The position numbers were made by a program, and so were the translations under genes. A stretch of 20,316 nucleotides of DNA, from the NCBI GenBank assembly GCA_025965735.1, contig JAOPWK010000142.1:1-20316 (forward strand). The letters run 5' to 3'. Shown piece by piece: positions 1 through 9,181 of the stretch (position 1 is the first letter of the stretch; each line of letters starts with the position of its first letter). This DNA comes from Frankiales bacterium (GTDB taxonomy: Bacteria > Actinomycetota > Actinomycetes > Mycobacteriales > SCTD01). The notes under the pieces were generated by a model. The model searched no databases. It was not told where the DNA came from and was given only the letters and a program-made list of their open reading frames with translations.

Positions 1-336
1 GGCGGACCGCTGCCCGAGGCGGTCGCCGCCGCGCCGCCCGCCGCCCGGTGGAGGGCGCCGCTGCAGCACCGCAGGCTGCGGGTCGGGGTGGACGCGCGGC
101 ACGTCGTGGCGACCTCCGGCGTCCTCACCACGACCACCGACGTCGCGCCGCTCGGCAAGGTGCAGAGCCTGCGCGTCACGCAGGGGCCGTACGAGCGCCG
201 CCTCGGGCTCGCCAGCCTGCACGTCGACACCGCCGGTCGGCGGCTGCCGGGAGCGGTCGCGCCGCACCGCTCTGCCGGCGAGGCAGCAGCCCTGCTCGCG
301 GAGCTCACCACCCGCGCGCGCGCGGCCCGGCTGTAG
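1..336 (+). CDS. PH-domain (bPH2/YdbT-like) membrane-associated protein, C-terminal part
   Basis: The reading frame is open from the first base and ends at TAG 334-336, leaving 111 visible residues; the start lies outside the window. The tail reads HRRLRVGVDARHVVATSG, then a T-rich strand and LGKVQSLRVTQGP. This is the signature of bacterial PH domains (the YdbS/YdbT type): a variable strand, then a KVQSLRxxQGPxQRRLGLAxL-like block and a DTAG element. No membrane segment is in the visible part; family members usually carry membrane helices upstream. Function is unknown in the family beyond membrane association. Its stop codon lies inside the probable -10 element of the next gene. Confident as a PH-domain protein, not confident about a role. 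Confidence 0.8.
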   Translation, partial: GGPLPEAVAAAPPAARWRAPLQHRRLRVGVDARHVVATSGVLTTTTDVAPLGKVQSLRVTQGPYERRLGLASLHVDTAGRRLPGAVAPHRSAGEAAALLAELTTRARAARL

Positions 337-339
337 CGT
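334..339 (+). promoter_or_regulatory. Probable -10 element TAGCGT for the SDR gene
   Basis: TAGCGT fits the actinobacterial TANNNT -10 consensus. Its first three bases are the TAG stop of the upstream PH-domain gene. Transcription from here would give a leader of about 20 bases holding the AGGAGG ribosome site at 355-360, five bases before the GTG at 366. No clear -35 is visible. This is inference from motif and spacing. Confidence 0.45.
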
Positions 340-365
340 CCGCCACCCGTCCCCAGGAGGTCCCC

Positions 366-1126
366 GTGCAGCTCGCCGGCGCCGTCGCGCTCGTCACCGG
401 AGGCGCCAGCGGCCTCGGCCTCGCGACCGCCACCGAGCTCGCCTCGGCCGGCGCGGCGGTGGTGCTGCTGGACCTGCCGAGCAGCCCTGGCGAGGAGGCC
501 GCGAAGGGCATCGGCGGCGACGCGGTCTTCGTGCCGACCGACGTCACGGACGAGCGGTCCGTGCAGGCGGCGGTGGACCGGGCGGGGAGCCTCGGGCCGC
601 TGCGCGTCGCCGTGAACTGCGCCGGCGTCGGCACCCCCGGACGCGTGCTCGGCAAGGCGGGGCCGCTGCCGCTGGAGGCCTTCGCGCACGTGGTCGCCGT
701 GAACCTGGTCGGCACGTTCAACGTGCTGCGCCTGGCCGCCGCGACCATGGCGGCGACCGACGCAGTGGACGGCGAGCGCGGCGTCATCGTCAACACCGCG
801 AGCGCCGCGGCGTTCGACGGCCAGATCGGCCAGGCCGCCTACAGCGCCAGCAAGGGCGGCGTCGCCGGGATGACGCTGCCGCTCGCCCGCGACCTCGCCG
901 ACAAGCTCATCCGCGTCATGACCATCGCTCCGGGGCTGTTCGAGACCCCCATGCTGCAGAGCCTGCCGGAGCCGGCCCGCCAGTCGCTGGCCGCGCAGGT
1001 GCCGATGCCGTCGCGGCTGGGCCACCCGTCGGAGTACGCCGCGCTCGTGGGCACATCTGCGAGAACCAGATGCTGAACGGCGAGGTCATCCGGCTCGACG
1101 GCGGGATCCGGATGGCGCCCCGCTAG
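366..1126 (+). pseudogene. Short-chain dehydrogenase, 3-hydroxyacyl-CoA dehydrogenase type II (HSD10) family, frameshifted
   Basis: The start is GTG 366 behind AGGAGG. The protein has the NAD motif TGGASGLG (12-18), D36 region VVLLDLP, VNCAG (83-87), Ser146, and Tyr159/Lys163 in YSASK, so the full classical SDR active site is present. GTPGRVLGKAGPLPLEAF and FDGQIGQAAYSASKGG are typical of type II 3-hydroxyacyl-CoA dehydrogenases, which oxidise 3-hydroxyacyl-CoA in fatty acid or branched-chain degradation. After ALV (about 1049) the frame breaks and hits TGA at 1074. In the next frame the expected ending appears at once (CENQMLNGEVIRLDGGIRM, then APR, TAG 1124-1126). Restoring one G in GTGGGCAC gives 253 residues, the usual family length. 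It could be a real recent mutation or a sequencing error in a G run. Confidence 0.85.
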
Positions 1127-2070
1127 GGCTTGGCCAGCAGCTGCTTGAGGTCGGCGCACAGGACGCGGTTCGCCTCGGCGCAGGCCGGCGAGACGTGACC
1201 CAGACCGAAGAAGCCGTGGATGAGCCCGTCGAAGCGGCGCGCGACGACCGGGACACCGGCCTTCTCGAGCGCGGCGGCGTAGGCCTCGCCCTCGTCGCGC
1301 AGCGGGTCGTACTCCGCCGTGGCGACGACCGCCGGCGGCAGGCCGGTCAGGTCCGGCGCGCGCAGGACCGAGCCGTACGGGTCGCTGCGCCGGGCGGGGT
1401 CGGGCATGTAGTGGTCGCCGAACCAGGCCATGTCGGCCGACGTGAGGAAGTACCCCTCGGCGTTGTCGACGCGGGAGCGGTGCTCCTCGCTGTCCACGAA
1501 GTCGACGGCCGGGTACAGCAGCAGCTGTGCGGCGAGCTGCACGCCCCGCTCGCGGGCGCCGAGGGTGACCGCGGCGGAGAGGTTGCCTCCGGCGCTGTCG
1601 CCGGCCACGGCGATGCGGGAGGCGGCGCCGCCGAGCTCGTCCGCGTGCTCCACGGCCCACAGCGCCGCGGCCAGGCAGTCCTCGTAGCCACCGGGGAACG
1701 GCGTCTCCGGGGCCAGCCGGTACTCGACGCTGAGCACGACGGCGTCGACGTCGCGGCAGAGCAGCCGCGCGTGGTCGTCGTGGGTGTCCAGGTCGCCGAT
1801 GACGAAGCCGCCGCCGTGGAAGAAGACGATCGTCGGGTGCGGCCCGGGCGTCTCCGGCCGGTAGACGCGGGCCGGCACCTCCCCGTCGGCGCCAGGCACG
1901 GTGCGCTGCTCGATGCTCCGGACCTGCGCGAGGTGCGCCGGGTCGCGCAGGTCCACCGTCATGAAGCGGAAGCCGGCCCGCGCCTGCTCCGGGGTGCCGT
2001 TCGACATCGGCGGGGCGCCGCTGCTCTCCATGAGCTGGAGGACCGAGGCGAGGGCGGGGTCGAGCGGCAC
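1123..2070 (-). CDS. Alpha/beta hydrolase, hormone-sensitive-lipase type esterase
   Basis: This is a 315-residue protein of the HSL/family IV esterase type, hydrolysing carboxyl esters. The oxyanion motif HGGG is at 85-88, the nucleophile motif GDSAGG at 157-162 (Ser159), the acid Asp255 in EYDPLRD, and the base His285 in LIHGF, so the triad is complete and in family order. There is no signal peptide, so it is probably cytosolic. The start is GTG 2070 with AGGAG six bases upstream; the start agrees with the family, whose members begin with a short cap (here 1-55) before the hydrolase fold. It converges with the SDR gene, their stop codons overlapping in CTAG (1123-1126), and diverges from the GH3 gene. 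Natural substrate unknown. Confidence 0.9.
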   Translation of the reverse strand: MPLDPALASVLQLMESSGAPPMSNGTPEQARAGFRFMTVDLRDPAHLAQVRSIEQRTVPGADGEVPARVYRPETPGPHPTIVFFHGGGFVIGDLDTHDDHARLLCRDVDAVVLSVEYRLAPETPFPGGYEDCLAAALWAVEHADELGGAASRIAVAGDSAGGNLSAAVTLGARERGVQLAAQLLLYPAVDFVDSEEHRSRVDNAEGYFLTSADMAWFGDHYMPDPARRSDPYGSVLRAPDLTGLPPAVVATAEYDPLRDEGEAYAAALEKAGVPVVARRFDGLIHGFFGLGHVSPACAEANRVLCADLKQLLAKP

Positions 2071-2102
2071 GGGCGTCTCCTGACGAGCGGTCGGGTCCGC
2101 CG

Positions 2103-2108
2103 ACGCTA
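2103..2108 (-). promoter_or_regulatory. Probable -10 element TAGCGT for the esterase gene
   Basis: On the minus strand this reads TAGCGT, matching TANNNT. A start point about seven bases downstream would give a leader of roughly 26 bases that includes the AGGAG ribosome site. It lies back to back with the GH3 promoter, with an inverted repeat between them. No good -35 is seen. Confidence 0.45.
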
Positions 2109-2110
2109 AC

Positions 2111-2146
2111 CGGGCGCGTCCGCCTGACCGGCGGCAGGCGCGCCCG
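2111..2146. repeat. Nested inverted repeat between divergent promoters
   Basis: The outer arms CGGGCGCG (2111-2118) and CGCGCCCG (2139-2146) are perfect 8-base complements. Inner arms CCGCC (2120-2124) and GGCGG (2130-2134) also pair. The element fills the space between the -10 elements of the esterase (minus) and GH3 (plus) genes, where both -35 regions should lie. It may be an operator for both genes. High GC makes chance palindromes more likely, so confidence in function is limited. Confidence 0.4.
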
Positions 2147-2150
2147 CACG

Positions 2151-2156
2151 TAGGCT
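2151..2156 (+). promoter_or_regulatory. Probable -10 element TAGGCT, leaderless GH3 gene
   Basis: TAGGCT lies six bases before the GTG start at 2163. That spacing places the transcription start at or next to the start codon, so the mRNA should be leaderless. No Shine-Dalgarno sequence is present, which fits. The motif supports choosing GTG 2163 as the start. Confidence 0.55.
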
Positions 2157-2162
2157 CGAGCC

Positions 2163-3335
2163 GTGCTCCGCTCCGCCTCGCGCGCCGCCCTGCTCCTGCC
2201 GGCGCTGCTGTCCACGACCGTGCTCACCGCCTGCGGCGCCGCCGGCTCAGGGGGCTCCGTGGACGCAGCCGGACCGGCCCCCTCGCCCTCGCCGACCTGC
2301 ACACCGGCGGCTCTCGAGAAGCGCGCCGCGGCCGTGCTGGTCGTCGGCATCCCCGGCGTGACCACGGCCCAGGAGCCGCTCGGGCAGTCGCTGGTCGACA
2401 TGGGCGTCGGCGGGCTGTTCCTGTCCGAGCCGAACGTGGAGAGCGCCGAGCAGGTGAAGGCGCTCGTGGACGGGCTGCGCGCCCGTGCCGGTCGCCCGCT
2501 GCTGGTGTCCACGGACGAGGAGTCCGGCCGCGTCGCCGTCACCCGCGAGATCGTGGGAGCCGGACCCTCCCCGCGCCGTCTGGCCCGGCAGAGCACGCCC
2601 GCGCAGGTGCGCGAGTTCGCGCAGGGCGTGGGCACCCGCTTGAAGGAGGTCGGCATCGACCTCGACCTCGCGCCGCTGCTCGACCTGGACGACGGGCCGT
2701 ACAGCGGGATCGTGGGCGACCGCTCCTTCAGCGCCGACCCCCAGGTAGCCGCCTCGTACGGCCTGGCCTTCTCGGCCGGCCTGCTGGACGCCGGCGTCAC
2801 CCCGACGGTCAAGCACTTCCCCGGCCAGGGCCGCTCCACGACCGACACGCACGCCGAGGCCGCTGTCGTCGACGCGACCGTGGAGGAGCTGCGGACGACG
2901 GACCTGCTGCCGTTCCAGAAGGCCATCGACGCCGGCGCGCCGGTCGTCATGCTCAACCACCTCGGCTACAGCGCGATGGACCCGGACCTGCCGGCGACGC
3001 TGTCCCCCAAGGCGTACGCGCTGCTGCGCGAGATGGGCTTCGAGGGCGTCGCGATGACCGACAGCCTCGGCATGGGGGCGGTGAACCTGCGCTGGGACTT
3101 CCCGGAGGCGGCGGTGCGCGCGATCGAGGCCGGTGCCGACGCGGTGCTCGCGACCGACGGCAACCAGGCTCAGCGGATGCGCGACGCACTGGTCGCGGCC
3201 GTCACGAGCGGCCGGCTGCCCGAGGCGCGGCTGGACCAGGCCGCGGCCCGCGTGACAGCCCTGGCGGGCGGGGACGCGCAGGCGCTGACGTGCCAGTCGC
3301 CGAACCTGCCGACGCTGTCCGTCCCGGCCGGCTAG
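2163..3335 (+). CDS. Glycoside hydrolase family 3 lipoprotein, beta-N-acetylhexosaminidase (NagZ-like)
   Basis: This 390-residue protein has an N-terminal signal with lipobox LTAC (21-24), so Cys24 is probably lipidated and the enzyme anchored outside the membrane. A P/S-rich linker (about 36-47) precedes a GH3 barrel. Visible GH3 landmarks are DEESGRV (118-124), KHFPGQG (217-223), the Asp-x-His dyad D228/H230, and the nucleophile Asp300 in AMTDSLGMGAV. The Asp-His dyad marks the NagZ-type subgroup, which removes N-acetylglucosamine from cell-wall fragments. There is only the barrel and no C-terminal GH3 domain, as in NagZ. The usual KHFPGHG has Gln in place of His. It is followed four bases later by the DUF1697 gene, probably co-transcribed. 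Cell-wall recycling is inferred from family. Confidence 0.88.
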   Translation: MLRSASRAALLLPALLSTTVLTACGAAGSGGSVDAAGPAPSPSPTCTPAALEKRAAAVLVVGIPGVTTAQEPLGQSLVDMGVGGLFLSEPNVESAEQVKALVDGLRARAGRPLLVSTDEESGRVAVTREIVGAGPSPRRLARQSTPAQVREFAQGVGTRLKEVGIDLDLAPLLDLDDGPYSGIVGDRSFSADPQVAASYGLAFSAGLLDAGVTPTVKHFPGQGRSTTDTHAEAAVVDATVEELRTTDLLPFQKAIDAGAPVVMLNHLGYSAMDPDLPATLSPKAYALLREMGFEGVAMTDSLGMGAVNLRWDFPEAAVRAIEAGADAVLATDGNQAQRMRDALVAAVTSGRLPEARLDQAAARVTALAGGDAQALTCQSPNLPTLSVPAG

Positions 3336-3339
3336 TCGC

Positions 3340-3852
3340 ATGACCCGGGTCGCGGTGCTCCTGCGGGCCGTCAACCTCGGCGCCCACAACCGGATCGCGA
3401 TGCCCGCCTTCAAGGCGGTGCTCGAGGGCATCGGCTGCACCCACGTGGCGACCTACCTGCAGAGCGGCAACGCCGTGGTGACCGACGAACGCGACGACCT
3501 CGCCGGGCGCGTCGCCCAGGCGCTGCGGGACGAGCTGGCGCTGTCCCTCGACGTCCTCACCCGCACCGCCGCGGAGCTGGACGCGGTCGTGGCCGCCAAC
3601 GAGCTGGACCCCGACCCGAAGCTGCTGCACGTCGTCTTCCTGCGCGACCAGGTCGACCCGACTGCCGTCGACCACGAGGAGCTGCTGCCCGACCGGGTGC
3701 AGGTCGGCGACCGGGTGCTCTACGTCCGGTACGCAGCCGGCATGCAGAACTCCCAGGCGTCCAAGGTGCTCAGCCGCAGACAGTTCCAGGGCGTGGCCAC
3801 GGCGCGGAACTGGCGGACGGTGCTCGCGCTGCAGGAGCTCGCTCGGGGCTAG
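3340..3852 (+). CDS. DUF1697 family protein
   Basis: This 170-residue protein matches DUF1697 by LLRAVNLG (7-14), TYLQSGN (38-44) and TARNW (154-158), in the usual order and at the usual family length. The start is ATG 3340, four bases after the GH3 stop, with no clear ribosome site, suggesting translation coupled to the GH3 gene. The family is widespread in actinobacteria and has no established biochemical role. Its TAG stop overlaps the nitroreductase stop in CTAG at 3849-3852. I assign no function. Confidence 0.88.
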   Translation: MTRVAVLLRAVNLGAHNRIAMPAFKAVLEGIGCTHVATYLQSGNAVVTDERDDLAGRVAQALRDELALSLDVLTRTAAELDAVVAANELDPDPKLLHVVFLRDQVDPTAVDHEELLPDRVQVGDRVLYVRYAAGMQNSQASKVLSRRQFQGVATARNWRTVLALQELARG

Positions 3853-4442
3853 TCCCGCCACTGGCCGCGGTGCACGACCTCCTCCTTGCGCCGGCGCCGC
3901 TCCGCGACGGTGACGCTGTCCTGCGGCTCGAGGTCCGGGTGCCGGTGCCCCACGGTGATGCCGCCGACCGGCTCGTACGCCTCCGGGATGCCGAACTCGC
4001 TCTTGAAGCCGGCACGCTGCTCGGCCTGGATGCCGAAGAAGCAGGCGCCCAGCCCCTCGTCCACGGCCGTGAGCAGGATGCAGAGCGCCGCCATGCCGGT
4101 GTCGACGTACCAGTACGGGACCGGCCACTCCTTGACGTTGGCCGCCGCCTTGTCCGGCTTCGCGTAGCGCTCGACGTAGGCCGCCTCGTGCGCGAGCGGC
4201 ACGACCACCAGCGGCGCGTCCATCATCGTGGGCGTCTGGGTGGCGCGGGTCGGGACGAAGGGCCAGAAGCGGGCGCGGTCCTCCGGCTCGGTCAGCACCA
4301 GGAAGGCCCAGCCCTGCGAGAAGCCCGCAGACGGCGCCCGCAGCGCGCTGTCGATGACCCGTTCCACCAGCTCGGGCGACAGCGCCTCGTCGCTGTAGTG
4401 ACGGATCATGCGACGGCGGCGCAGCACCTCGGAGAGCTCCAT
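3849..4442 (-). CDS. Nitroreductase family FMN-dependent oxidoreductase
   Basis: With ATG 4442 as start the protein has 197 residues. RRRRMIRHY (8-16) is the FMN-phosphate binding block and RAPSAGFSQGW (35-45) the following family motif; GACFFGIQ and GGITVGHRHP near the C-terminus complete the fold. Such enzymes use FMN and NAD(P)H to reduce nitro groups, quinones or other small acceptors; the substrate here is unknown. An upstream in-frame GTG at 4451 would lie inside the probable -10 element, so ATG 4442 is preferred. It converges on the DUF1697 gene and diverges from the decayed secreted gene. Confidence 0.87.
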   Translation of the reverse strand: MELSEVLRRRRMIRHYSDEALSPELVERVIDSALRAPSAGFSQGWAFLVLTEPEDRARFWPFVPTRATQTPTMMDAPLVVVPLAHEAAYVERYAKPDKAAANVKEWPVPYWYVDTGMAALCILLTAVDEGLGACFFGIQAEQRAGFKSEFGIPEAYEPVGGITVGHRHPDLEPQDSVTVAERRRRKEEVVHRGQWRD

Positions 4443-4449
4443 GGTCAGC

Positions 4450-4455
4450 ACGCTA
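4450..4455 (-). promoter_or_regulatory. Probable -10 element TAGCGT, leaderless nitroreductase gene
   Basis: On the minus strand TAGCGT ends seven bases before the ATG at 4442. This gives a leaderless transcript and decides the start against the GTG at 4451, which overlaps the element. The same hexamer recurs before the esterase, EamA and SDR genes in this window. Confidence 0.55.
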
Positions 4456-4492
4456 GAGGCAGGGACTGGCGCAGGACGTCGAACCAGCAGGC

Positions 4493-4790
4493 ATGCGCCT
4501 GCGCAGCGCGCTCGTCGCTGCCCTGCTCCTGCTGCCCGGGCTCGCCGTCACGTCCTCGGCCGCTCCCGCGCCCGAGACGGCACCCGCCGACCGGCACGTC
4601 AAGCGCGCGAAGGTCTCCCCCGTCGTCGCGCGTGCGCCGGCCCGGCAGGCGAGCGGCGCGACATGGCGCTCAACGACGTGCAGAGCCGCACCCTCGACGC
4701 CACCATCGCCGACTTCCGGAAGCGTCCAGGAACTGCGGGCCGAGCTGGTCGGCGAACAGCCAGCGGCGTGTACTCACGCCGTCAGCGTCT
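4493..4790 (+). pseudogene. Probable decayed secreted-protein gene with signal peptide
   Basis: From ATG 4493 a clear signal peptide is encoded: MRLRSALVAALLLLPGLAV followed by an Ala-rich cleavage region (about residue 23), then APAPETAPADRHVKRAK. Third-position GC is high to about 4660 and then falls. At that point another frame (ATG 4663) takes on good codon usage for MALNDVQSRTLDATIADFRK. Near 4723 the first frame again looks coding (VQELRAELVGEQ). This fits two compensating indels, or a relic. No family is recognised. The continuing open frame beyond 4800 lies antisense to the small acidic gene and is not evidence of coding. The signal peptide could also be chance in GC-rich DNA. Confidence 0.35.
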
Positions 4791-4800
4791 CAGCGGCGGC

Positions 4801-5118
4801 TCAGGGTCGCGACCCGTGCTGCTGGATCGAGCCGCCCTGCGGGTCGTCGGTCTCGCCGACAGCCGCGCCCTGCTCGAGCTCCCCGCCCTCCTCCGTGCCG
4901 AGGGAGGCGTCCCGCTCGCCCAGGTCCTTGCGCAGCTGCTCGCGCGCGCCGGTCTCTCCGTCGGCGCCGCCGCCCGCGAGGCCGCCGGAGCCGGGACCGG
5001 CCGAGTCCATGCGGTCGGTCGCGTCGCCGCCGAGGACGCCGTGCTCACCCACGGCGTTGGACTGCGTCGGCCCGCTGGCGCGGGTGTCGTCGGACTGCTG
5101 GCTGAAGGGCTCGGTCAT
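4801..5118 (-). CDS. Small acidic, probably disordered protein (105 aa)
   Basis: The protein starts MTEPFSQQSDDTRASGPTQ from ATG 5118 and ends at TGA (4801-4803). It is rich in Gly, Asp, Glu, Ser and Gln, carries about 20 acidic against 7 basic residues, has no Cys and no hydrophobic core, and so is probably intrinsically disordered. I recognise no domain and give no function. Upstream lies GGTCAA, 15 bases, then GGGTAG, and the start follows ten bases after GGGTAG with no Shine-Dalgarno site. It resembles in style the 44- and 57-residue acidic proteins at 11175 and 14895. It is next to, and on the same strand as, the acyl-CoA synthetase gene. Confidence 0.7.
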   Translation of the reverse strand: MTEPFSQQSDDTRASGPTQSNAVGEHGVLGGDATDRMDSAGPGSGGLAGGGADGETGAREQLRKDLGERDASLGTEEGGELEQGAAVGETDDPQGGSIQQHGSRP

Positions 5119-5127
5119 GCAGGGCCC

Positions 5128-5133
5128 CTACCC
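5128..5133 (-). promoter_or_regulatory. Possible stress-sigma type -10 (GGGTAG) for the 105-aa protein
   Basis: GGGTAG on the minus strand, with GGTCAA (5149-5154) 15 bases upstream, resembles the GGTTT / GGGTAY promoters of actinobacterial SigB/SigH-like sigma factors. The last base departs from that consensus and the DNA is G-rich, so this is only suggestive. The same arrangement occurs before the 57-residue protein. Confidence 0.3.
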
Positions 5134-5144
5134 CGTTCTGCGCA

Positions 5145-6686
5145 CTAGTTGACCTGCCGCTCCTGACCGGCCCAGTACTGCTCGCGCAGCTTGAACTTCT
5201 GCACCTTGCCGGTGGCGGTGCGCGGGATGGCCTCGCGGAGCTCGACGCTGGTGGGCGCCTTGTAGCCGGCCAGCCTCTTCTTGCAGTGCGCGATCAGCTC
5301 GGCCTCGTCCGCCTGCTGCGCCGGCGCGAGCACGACGAGCGCCTTGATGGTCTCGCCCCACTTCTCCGACGGGACGCCGATGACGGCCACCTCGGCGACG
5401 GCGGGGTGGCTGAACAGGCAGTCCTCGACCTCGATCGAGGACACGTTCTCGCCGCCGGTGATGATGACGTCCTTGCGGCGGTCGCTGATCGACAGGTAGC
5501 CCTCGTCGTCAAGGACGCCGCCGTCGCCGGTGTGGAACCAGCCGCCCTCCAGCGCGTCGGCCGTGGCGTCCGGCTGCTCCCAGTAGCCCTCGAGCACGGT
5601 GTTGCCCCTTGCGAGCACCTCGCCGGTGTCGCTGATCCGGATGCGCGTGCCGATGCCGGGCATCCCCGCGCGGCCGAGCCGCTTGGCCCGCTCCTCCGGC
5701 GGCAGGGCGTCCTCCTCCGCCCGGCGCCGGTTGACCGTCAGCAGCGGCGAGGTCTCGGTGAGGCCGTAGATCTGCACGAACTCCCAGCCCAGCTCCTCCT
5801 CCACCCGCTGGATGGTGCGGCTGGGCGGCGGCGCGCCGGCGACCACGATGCGGGTGCGGTCGCGGCCGGGCACTGGGCCGTCCCAGCTGGCTGCCGCCTC
5901 CAGCACCGACGACACGACGGCCGGGGCGGCGCACATGAGGGTGACGCCGTAGCGCTCCACGCGGCGCAGGATGTCGGCGCCGTCGATCTTGCGGATGACG
6001 ACCTGCGGCACGCCGAGCCCGGTGAGGGCGAACGGCATGCCCCAGCCGTTGGCGTGGAACATCGGCAGCGTGTGCAGGTAGACGTCGCGGTCGGTGACCC
6101 CTGCGTGCAGGGCGAACGTCACGCCGTTGACCCAGATGTTGCGGTGCGTGATCTGCACGCCCTTGGGTCGCGCAGTGGTGCCCGAGGTGTAGTTGATGGT
6201 CGCCGTGGCGTCCTCGTCCGGCTGCTCCCACGGAACCGGCTCGGCGTCCGGGCGCAGCAGCGCGCCGTCGGACTCGGCACCCAGCACGAAGCGGTGGCCC
6301 GCCGTCACGTCCGCGAGCGCCGCGTCCACCTCGGGGTCGACCAGCAGCACCGACGCGCCGGAGTGCTCCACGATGTAGGCCACCTCGTCGCGGCTGAGCC
6401 GGAAGTTCACCGGCACGAGCACGCGGCCCCAGGCGGTGACGCCGAAGAACAGCTCCAGCAGCCGCGCGCTGTTGTGGCTGACGACCGCGACCCGTTCGCC
6501 CCGGCCGACCCCCAGCTCGTCGAGCCCGGCGGCGATCGCCCGCGCCCGCTCGGCCAGGCCGCCGTACGTCACGGTGTCGAGGCCGCCGTCCTGGAAGTGC
6601 CCGGGCTCGTCCACCACGCCGCTGCGTAGCGGGTAGACCTGCTCGGCCCGGTCGAGGAAGTCGGCGGTCGTCATCGGCACCTTCAT
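5145..6686 (-). CDS. AMP-dependent acyl-CoA synthetase (long-chain fatty-acid CoA ligase type)
   Basis: This 513-residue adenylate-forming enzyme activates a carboxylic acid with ATP and CoA. The P-loop motif TSGTTARPKG is at 167-176, YGLTET at 307-312, TGD at 386-388, the hinge region SDRRKDVIITGGENVSSIEVE at 401-421, and the A10 Lys494 in RTATGKVQK. HTLPMFHANGWG (205-216) is typical of medium/long-chain fatty-acyl and related ligases. All catalytic motifs are intact at normal length. ATG 6686 is chosen because TACGGT lies six bases upstream; an ATG at 6674 is a less likely alternative. It is on the same strand as the UvrA-like gene but has its own promoter in the 27-base gap. Likely role is fatty acid activation for beta-oxidation; the exact substrate is not readable. 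Confidence 0.92.
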   Translation of the reverse strand: MKVPMTTADFLDRAEQVYPLRSGVVDEPGHFQDGGLDTVTYGGLAERARAIAAGLDELGVGRGERVAVVSHNSARLLELFFGVTAWGRVLVPVNFRLSRDEVAYIVEHSGASVLLVDPEVDAALADVTAGHRFVLGAESDGALLRPDAEPVPWEQPDEDATATINYTSGTTARPKGVQITHRNIWVNGVTFALHAGVTDRDVYLHTLPMFHANGWGMPFALTGLGVPQVVIRKIDGADILRRVERYGVTLMCAAPAVVSSVLEAAASWDGPVPGRDRTRIVVAGAPPPSRTIQRVEEELGWEFVQIYGLTETSPLLTVNRRRAEEDALPPEERAKRLGRAGMPGIGTRIRISDTGEVLARGNTVLEGYWEQPDATADALEGGWFHTGDGGVLDDEGYLSISDRRKDVIITGGENVSSIEVEDCLFSHPAVAEVAVIGVPSEKWGETIKALVVLAPAQQADEAELIAHCKKRLAGYKAPTSVELREAIPRTATGKVQKFKLREQYWAGQERQVN

Positions 6687-6692
6687 GGGCGC

Positions 6693-6698
6693 ACCGTA
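6693..6698 (-). promoter_or_regulatory. Probable -10 element TACGGT, leaderless acyl-CoA synthetase gene
   Basis: TACGGT on the minus strand ends six bases before ATG 6686, and there is no ribosome site, so a leaderless mRNA is likely. It sits in the short gap after the UvrA-like gene and suggests independent transcription. Confidence 0.5.
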
Positions 6699-6713
6699 CG
6701 ACGCTCCCGGCGC

Positions 6714-9086
<2,373 letters not shown>

Positions 9087-9181
9087 GCGCGTGCGCCTCC
9101 TGGTCCGGCGGCCGACCCGCAGCCGCCTGAGGCCGGATCATGCTGCCACCGCCGCTGCGGACGCCAGGACCCGGTCGGCCC

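Noticed and set aside
313..323. Alternating CG tract (possible Z-DNA)
   Set aside because: It lies within the Arg/Ala-rich tail of a coding sequence and is short; it is explained by codon bias.
839..2956. Long open frame on the minus strand (705 codons)
   Set aside because: It runs across the esterase and GH3 genes in a frame rich in Arg, Pro and Ala with no domain, as expected for GC-rich antisense frames without stop codons.
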